A DNA stretch of 64,000 nt, from contig JALSIM010000026.1 in NCBI GenBank assembly GCA_026990035.1, forward strand, positions 1-64,000, written 5' to 3'. The notes under the pieces were generated by a model. It saw only the letters and a program-made list of their open reading frames with translations. It did no database searches and was not told the origin of the DNA. Source of the DNA: Alphaproteobacteria bacterium (GTDB lineage Bacteria > Pseudomonadota > Alphaproteobacteria > Geminicoccales > Geminicoccaceae). This document shows positions 59,939 through 64,000 of this stretch, piece after piece. The first letter of the stretch is position 1; every line of letters begins with the position of its first letter. A program made the translations under genes and the position numbers.

Positions 59939-62900
59939 TCAGCCCTCCGGCCTTCCGTAGCCACCGCCGCTCGGCGTCACGATGACGAAGACGTCGCCGG
60001 GACCGAGCACCGTCCTGTCGCATCCCTTCAGCCGGTCGATGCGGCCATCGGCGCGTTCCACCCACTGATCGCCGCAGATCCCGGGCTCGCCCCCCTCGAG
60101 CCCGAAAGGTGGGACGACGCGGTGGTTGGCGAGGATGGCGGCGTGCATGGTCTCCAGGAAACGCATCCTCCTGATGGTCCCGTCACCCCCGCGATGCCGG
60201 CCGCGACCGCCCGAGCCGCGATGGATGACATGTTCCTCGAGCAGCACCGGGTAGCGCCATTCCAGCACCTCGGGGTCGGTGAGGCGGGAGTTGGTCATGT
60301 GGGTGTGGACCGCCGGGGTCCCGTCGAAATCCGGACCCGCCCCGCTGCCGCCGCAGATGGTTTCGTAATACTGGTAGGTCTCGTTGCCGAAGGTGAAGTT
60401 GTTCATCGTTCCCTGGGCGGCGGCCATCGCCTTCAGCGCCCCGAACAGGGTGTCGGTGGCCCATTGGGAGGTCTCGACATTGCCCGCACATACCGCCGCC
60501 GGATACCGGCAGGCGAGAATCGAGCCTTCGGGAATCACCAGCTCGATGGGGACGAGACATCCGTCGTTGAGGGGGATGTCCGCCTCCACGAGGGTCCGGA
60601 ATACGTAGAGCACCGCCGCCCGCGTCACCGCCGCCGGGGCGTTGAAGTTCCACGGCTGCTGCTCGCTGGTGCCGGTGAAGTCGATGCGCACGCTGCGGTT
60701 TCGACGATCGACCTTCACCGCCACCTTGATCACCGGGCCGAGATCGTGGGGATAGGTGAATTCCCCGTCCTCGAGACGGTCGATCACCCGCCGTACGCTC
60801 TCCTCGGCATTGTCCATGACATGCCGCATGTAGGCGTGGACCGTCGAGAGGCCGAACTGGGCGACCATCTTCAGCAGTTCCGTCGCCCCCTTGCTGCAGG
60901 CGGCGATCTGAGCCTGGAGATCGGCCACGTTCTGACGTGGGTTGCGGCAGGGATGAGGGCCCGAGGTCAAAAGCTCCATCAGCGCCTGCTCGCGGAACAC
61001 CCCCTTTTCCACCAGCAGGAAATCGTCGATCAGCGCACCTTCCTGGTCGATATGGCTGGAGTCGGGTGGCATCGAGCCCGGGGTGATGCCGCCGACATCG
61101 GCGTGATGGGCGCGCGATGCGGTGAAAAACAGGAGCTCGCCGGCCTCCGAGAAGACCGGCATGATCACCGTCACGTCCGGCAGATGGGTGCCGCCGTTGT
61201 AGGGATTGTTGAGGGCGTAAACGTCGCCCGGGCGCATGCTTCCCCGACGCTGGCGGATGATGGTCCGCACCGATTCCCCCATCGAACCCAGATGCACGGG
61301 CATGTGCGGCGCGTTGGCGATGAGGCCGCCCGCGGTGTCGAACAGGGCACAGGAGAAATCGAGCCGCTCCTTGACGTTCACCGAATAGGCGGTGTTCTGG
61401 AGCGTCACGCCCATCTGCTCGGCGATGGTCATGAACAGATTGTTGAAGATCTCGAGCAGGATCGGATCGCAGTCGGTGCCGACCGCGACCCGCTCGGGCA
61501 GCGGTTCCACCCGCTCCATCACCAGATGATCGTGACGGGTGACCTCGAGCGCCCATCCGGGCTCCACCACCACGGTGGTGGTGGGATCGGCGACGATGGC
61601 GGGGCCGACGATCCGATCGCCCGGCCGCATGTCCTCGCGCCGGTACACCGCGCAGGCGAAACTCTCGGGCGGCTGGTGGGGGGCGCGGGTGGTGAAGATG
61701 CTGGTGGTGCGTGCCGGCCGCAGGGGCCGGTCGGCATCCCGGGGAACGATCGGATGTTCCGGTTCGGCGACCTCCTCCATCGCCCCGATGGCCTCGACGG
61801 TCACCGCTTCCGCCACCAGATCGCGGCCCTCGACGATGAAGCCGTAGCGGCTGCGGTGCTCGGCCTCGAAGGCGGCCCGCATCTCCGCGATGTCACCCGC
61901 CGGCACCTCCAGCGGCGTGTCGGTGCCGGCATAACGGACATGAACCCGAGATTCGGTGCGGATCCGCGCTTCGGCGATGTCCTGGGCCAGGAGCTCGGCC
62001 CGCACCTCGCGCTCGAGACCGGCGATGGCCTCCTCGAGCTCGCCGACCAGCCCCTCCTCGAGCACCTTCTCGATCGCCTTCTGACGGATCGTGCGCACAT
62101 CGGCGAGGCCGATCCCGTAGGCCGACAGTACCGAGGCGAAAGGATGGATCATGATCCGGCCGATCGACAGCAGATCGGCCACCTGGCAGGCGTGTTGCGC
62201 CCCCGCGCCGCCGAAGCAGACGAGGGTGTAGCGGGAGGTGTCGATCCCGCGCTGGATGGTGATCTTCTTGATGGCGTTGGCCATGTTGTCGTTGGCGATG
62301 GCGAGGCAGCCCTGGGCGATCTCGAGCGGGCTGCGGGCGACCCCGGTCCGTTCCCGGACCTCGCGGGCGAGCGCCTCGAAACGCTGCTTCACCACCTCGG
62401 CGTCGAGCGGCTGGTCGGCGCCGGGACCGAACACGCGGGGAAAGAACTCGGGCAGCAGTTTGCCCACCATCAGATTGGCGTCGGTGACCGCGAGCGGCCC
62501 GCCGCGACGGTAGCAGGCGGGACCGGGATCGGCGCCGGCACTCTCCGGCCCCACCCGGAAGCGCGAACCGTCGAAGGTGATGATCGAGCCGCCGCCGGCC
62601 GCCACCGTGTGGATCTTCATCATCGGCGCCCGCATGCGCACTCCGGCGACCTCGGTCTCGAAGGCGCGCTCGTACTGGCCGGCGTAATGGGACACGTCGG
62701 TCGAGGTGCCGCCCATGTCGAAGCCGATGATGTGATCGAAACCGGCGATCCGTGCGGTCTTCACCGCGCCGACGATGCCGCCGGCGGGCCCGGAGAGAAT
62801 GGCATCCTTGCCCTGGAAGCGATGGGCGTCGACGAGACCGCCGTTGGACTGCATGAACATCAGCCGGACATCGCCGAGTTCGGCCGCCACCCGATCGACG

Positions 62901-63565
62901 TAGGCGCGCAGGATGGGCGAGAGATAGGCGTCGACCACCGTGGTGTCGCCGCGACCGACGATCTTGATGAGCGGGCTGACCTCGTGGCTCGTCGAAATCT
63001 GGGTGAACCCGATCTCGCGGGCGATCCGCGCGAGCCGCTGTTCGTGCTGCGGGAAGCGGTAGCCGTGCATGGAGACGATGGCCACCGACCGGAACCCTTC
63101 GTCGAAGGCCTCCTGCAGCACGGTCCGCGCCTGCCGCTCGTCGAGCGGCCGGTCGATGCGGCCATCGGCCCTGAGCCGCTCGTCGATCTCCACCACCTTG
63201 GAATAGAGCTGCTCGGGCAGCGTGATGTGACGGGCGAAGATGTCCGGCCGATCCTGATAACCGATCCGCAGGCAATCCCGGAAGCCGCGGGTGATCGCCA
63301 GCACCGTCGGTGTCCCCTTGCGTTCGAGGAGAGCGTTGGTGGCCACCGTCGTGCCCATCTTCACGGCCTCGATCCGCGTCGCCGGAATGGGAGCGTCCCG
63401 GGAAATCCCGAGAATGTCACGGATGCCCTGGAGGGAGGCGTCCGCATACTGCTCGGGATTTTCCGACAGCAGCTTGTGAATGCGGATCGAGCCGTCGGGT
63501 GCCCGCGCCACCACGTCGGTGAAGGTGCCGCCACGATCGATCCAGAACTGCCAGCCGTCGGCCAT
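59939..63565 (-). CDS. 5-oxoprolinase / N-methylhydantoinase, fused A and B domains
   Basis: The 1208-residue ATP-dependent amidohydrolase starts at an ATG at 63565. The A-type half (about 1-680) begins [13 protein letters not shown] and has D-M-G-G-T-S-T-D-V, a sugar-kinase-like ATP fold. The B-type half (about 695-1205) has [21 protein letters not shown] and A-H-H-A-D-V-G-G. Single-chain fusion is the eukaryote-like and bacterial 5-oxoprolinase form that opens pyroglutamate to glutamate. Hydantoin or related lactam substrates are possible. The window also has a gamma-glutamyltransferase, but far away. Confidence 0.88.
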   Translation of the reverse strand: MADGWQFWIDRGGTFTDVVARAPDGSIRIHKLLSENPEQYADASLQGIRDILGISRDAPIPATRIEAVKMGTTVATNALLERKGTPTVLAITRGFRDCLRIGYQDRPDIFARHITLPEQLYSKVVEIDERLRADGRIDRPLDERQARTVLQEAFDEGFRSVAIVSMHGYRFPQHEQRLARIAREIGFTQISTSHEVSPLIKIVGRGDTTVVDAYLSPILRAYVDRVAAELGDVRLMFMQSNGGLVDAHRFQGKDAILSGPAGGIVGAVKTARIAGFDHIIGFDMGGTSTDVSHYAGQYERAFETEVAGVRMRAPMMKIHTVAAGGGSIITFDGSRFRVGPESAGADPGPACYRRGGPLAVTDANLMVGKLLPEFFPRVFGPGADQPLDAEVVKQRFEALAREVRERTGVARSPLEIAQGCLAIANDNMANAIKKITIQRGIDTSRYTLVCFGGAGAQHACQVADLLSIGRIMIHPFASVLSAYGIGLADVRTIRQKAIEKVLEEGLVGELEEAIAGLEREVRAELLAQDIAEARIRTESRVHVRYAGTDTPLEVPAGDIAEMRAAFEAEHRSRYGFIVEGRDLVAEAVTVEAIGAMEEVAEPEHPIVPRDADRPLRPARTTSIFTTRAPHQPPESFACAVYRREDMRPGDRIVGPAIVADPTTTVVVEPGWALEVTRHDHLVMERVEPLPERVAVGTDCDPILLEIFNNLFMTIAEQMGVTLQNTAYSVNVKERLDFSCALFDTAGGLIANAPHMPVHLGSMGESVRTIIRQRRGSMRPGDVYALNNPYNGGTHLPDVTVIMPVFSEAGELLFFTASRAHHADVGGITPGSMPPDSSHIDQEGALIDDFLLVEKGVFREQALMELLTSGPHPCRNPRQNVADLQAQIAACSKGATELLKMVAQFGLSTVHAYMRHVMDNAEESVRRVIDRLEDGEFTYPHDLGPVIKVAVKVDRRNRSVRIDFTGTSEQQPWNFNAPAAVTRAAVLYVFRTLVEADIPLNDGCLVPIELVIPEGSILACRYPAAVCAGNVETSQWATDTLFGALKAMAAAQGTMNNFTFGNETYQYYETICGGSGAGPDFDGTPAVHTHMTNSRLTDPEVLEWRYPVLLEEHVIHRGSGGRGRHRGGDGTIRRMRFLETMHAAILANHRVVPPFGLEGGEPGICGDQWVERADGRIDRLKGCDRTVLGPGDVFVIVTPSGGGYGRPEG

Positions 63566-63770
63566 CGCCACGATCCCCCGCCGGAGCACGAACCGGGCGG
63601 TCTATAGCCGAGGCGGCCCCGGCCGTCACCACCGGTGCGGCCCGGACGAGCCTCCTGCCGGGCGCCCCGACGATCCGCTCTCGCGGTCACCGGCCGAAGC
63701 CCCATCGGGACCCTCCCGCCGGAGAGCCGCGACGGTCCGTCCGTCTGGCGGTTGCACGGAGCGACCCCAT

Positions 63771-63787
63771 ATGTTGCAACGCAACAT
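63771..63787. promoter_or_regulatory. Palindrome ATGTTGC-AAC-GCAACAT, possible PhaR operator
   Basis: A perfect 7-bp inverted repeat with a 3-bp centre lies 21 bp upstream of the partial PhaC-like gene. The TTGC-N3-GCAA core resembles the TGC-rich sites bound by PhaR-type repressors of polyhydroxyalkanoate genes. Binding is inferred from this likeness and from the neighbouring gene. Confidence 0.45.
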
Positions 63788-63808
63788 CACGCGACGGAGA
63801 GAGCCGCA

Positions 63809-64000
63809 ATGGGAGAAGCCGGGACCCGCCGCAAGCGTCACGCCGCCGCGCCGCCGCGGGCCGAGGATCACGGCCTGCGCCCGGCGGCGGTTCGTCCGGT
63901 CCACGGTCCCGGGCGACGACGGAAGGAGGCGGTTCCGCCGCCTCTCCCCTTCGCCCCCTCCTGGGAGAATCTCGACCGGTTGCTGCACGCCTTCCAGGCC
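63809..64000 (+). CDS. Probable polyhydroxyalkanoate synthase N-terminus, cut by the window edge
   Basis: Sixty-four codons are visible from an ATG at 63809 (GGAGAG upstream). A basic, proline-rich leader is followed by F-A-P-S-W-E-N-L-D-R-L-L-H-A-F-Q-A, which resembles the opening of class I PHA synthases (L-D-R-x-x-H-A-x-x-A then a glycine-rich segment). No catalytic motif is inside the window, so this rests on a short match plus the palindrome upstream. It is divergent from the oxoprolinase gene, with a 243-bp gap. Confidence 0.5.
   Translation, partial: MGEAGTRRKRHAAAPPRAEDHGLRPAAVRPVHGPGRRRKEAVPPPLPFAPSWENLDRLLHAFQA

Noticed and set aside
59909-63607. A 1232-codon plus-strand frame opposite the oxoprolinase gene
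   Set aside because: It is the His/Gly/Asp-rich complement of a gene with strong family motifs, a typical high-GC shadow.

Overview
The window is 64 kb of very high-GC DNA (by eye close to 70 percent G+C) with tightly packed, often overlapping genes and many GTG or TTG starts. Several points suggest an alphaproteobacterium, most likely a free-living member of the Rhodospirillales or Geminicoccales grade. These are the proA / nadD / rsfS / rlmH block, full-length TTAA-N7-TTAAC boxes of the CtrA type, an aromatic (protocatechuate) pathway, a PQQ alcohol dehydrogenase cluster and a probable PhaC start. The taxonomic call is inference, because no rRNA gene is present.

Layout. 1-580: the start of an IS5-type transposase runs off the left edge, then about 460 bp without genes, then tRNA-Lys(CTT). 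640-9140 (minus strand): gamma-glutamyltransferase, rlmH, rsfS, nadD, proA, agmatinase and a serralysin-like RTX metalloprotease, with a sulfotransferase-like gene inserted in opposite orientation between nadD and proA. 9304-12090: a radical SAM protein, acylphosphatase, a Tat-exported DUF6134-like protein and a GNAT acetyltransferase. 12233-18989 (minus): pcaI-pcaJ-pcaF-pcaB-pobA-pcaH-pcaG, which takes 4-hydroxybenzoate to acetyl-CoA and succinyl-CoA except for the PcaC and PcaD steps, which are not in the window. 19059-31512 (minus): a single-direction type II secretion operon gspE-F-C-G-H-I-J-K-L-M-D-O followed by a FetAB-like ABC transporter. 31676-37469: tRNA-Gly(CCC), a CBS-BON protein, trehalose phosphatase, a cyclic-nucleotide-binding/FHA fusion, a secreted cyclase-family hydrolase and an Nramp transporter fused to a UspA domain.

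37808-43911 (plus) is a periplasmic quinoprotein module. It holds a small secreted protein, a PQQ alcohol dehydrogenase with a lanthanide-type D-F-D motif and no vicinal disulfide, a c-type cytochrome, a XoxJ-like binding protein, a beta-propeller protein, an ABC-type binding protein and a cupredoxin-like protein. The ABC ATPase and permease that normally go with such clusters are absent. 43980-49619: tRNA-His, an orphan secreted protein, then (minus) NIPSNAP, a phosphotransferase, a DUF6285-like protein and a radical SAM protein, then merA preceded by an HMA-like protein, with merR divergent. 50218-52774: modABC molybdate uptake. 52783-55281: a three-PAS GGDEF-EAL protein whose 3' end is tandemly duplicated together with the modC stop. 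55437-57527: an oligopeptidase B gene with one in-frame amber codon. 57606-59902: a coupled two-gene operon of unknown function. 59939-63565: a fused 5-oxoprolinase/hydantoinase. 63809 onward: the start of a probable polyhydroxyalkanoate synthase behind a 17-bp palindrome.

There is no CRISPR array, prophage or obvious defence island. The most interesting items are the divergent quinoprotein module, the amber-interrupted peptidase, the CtrA-like boxes, the unusual domain fusions, the single-cysteine HMA protein of the mer locus and the unknown two-gene operon.
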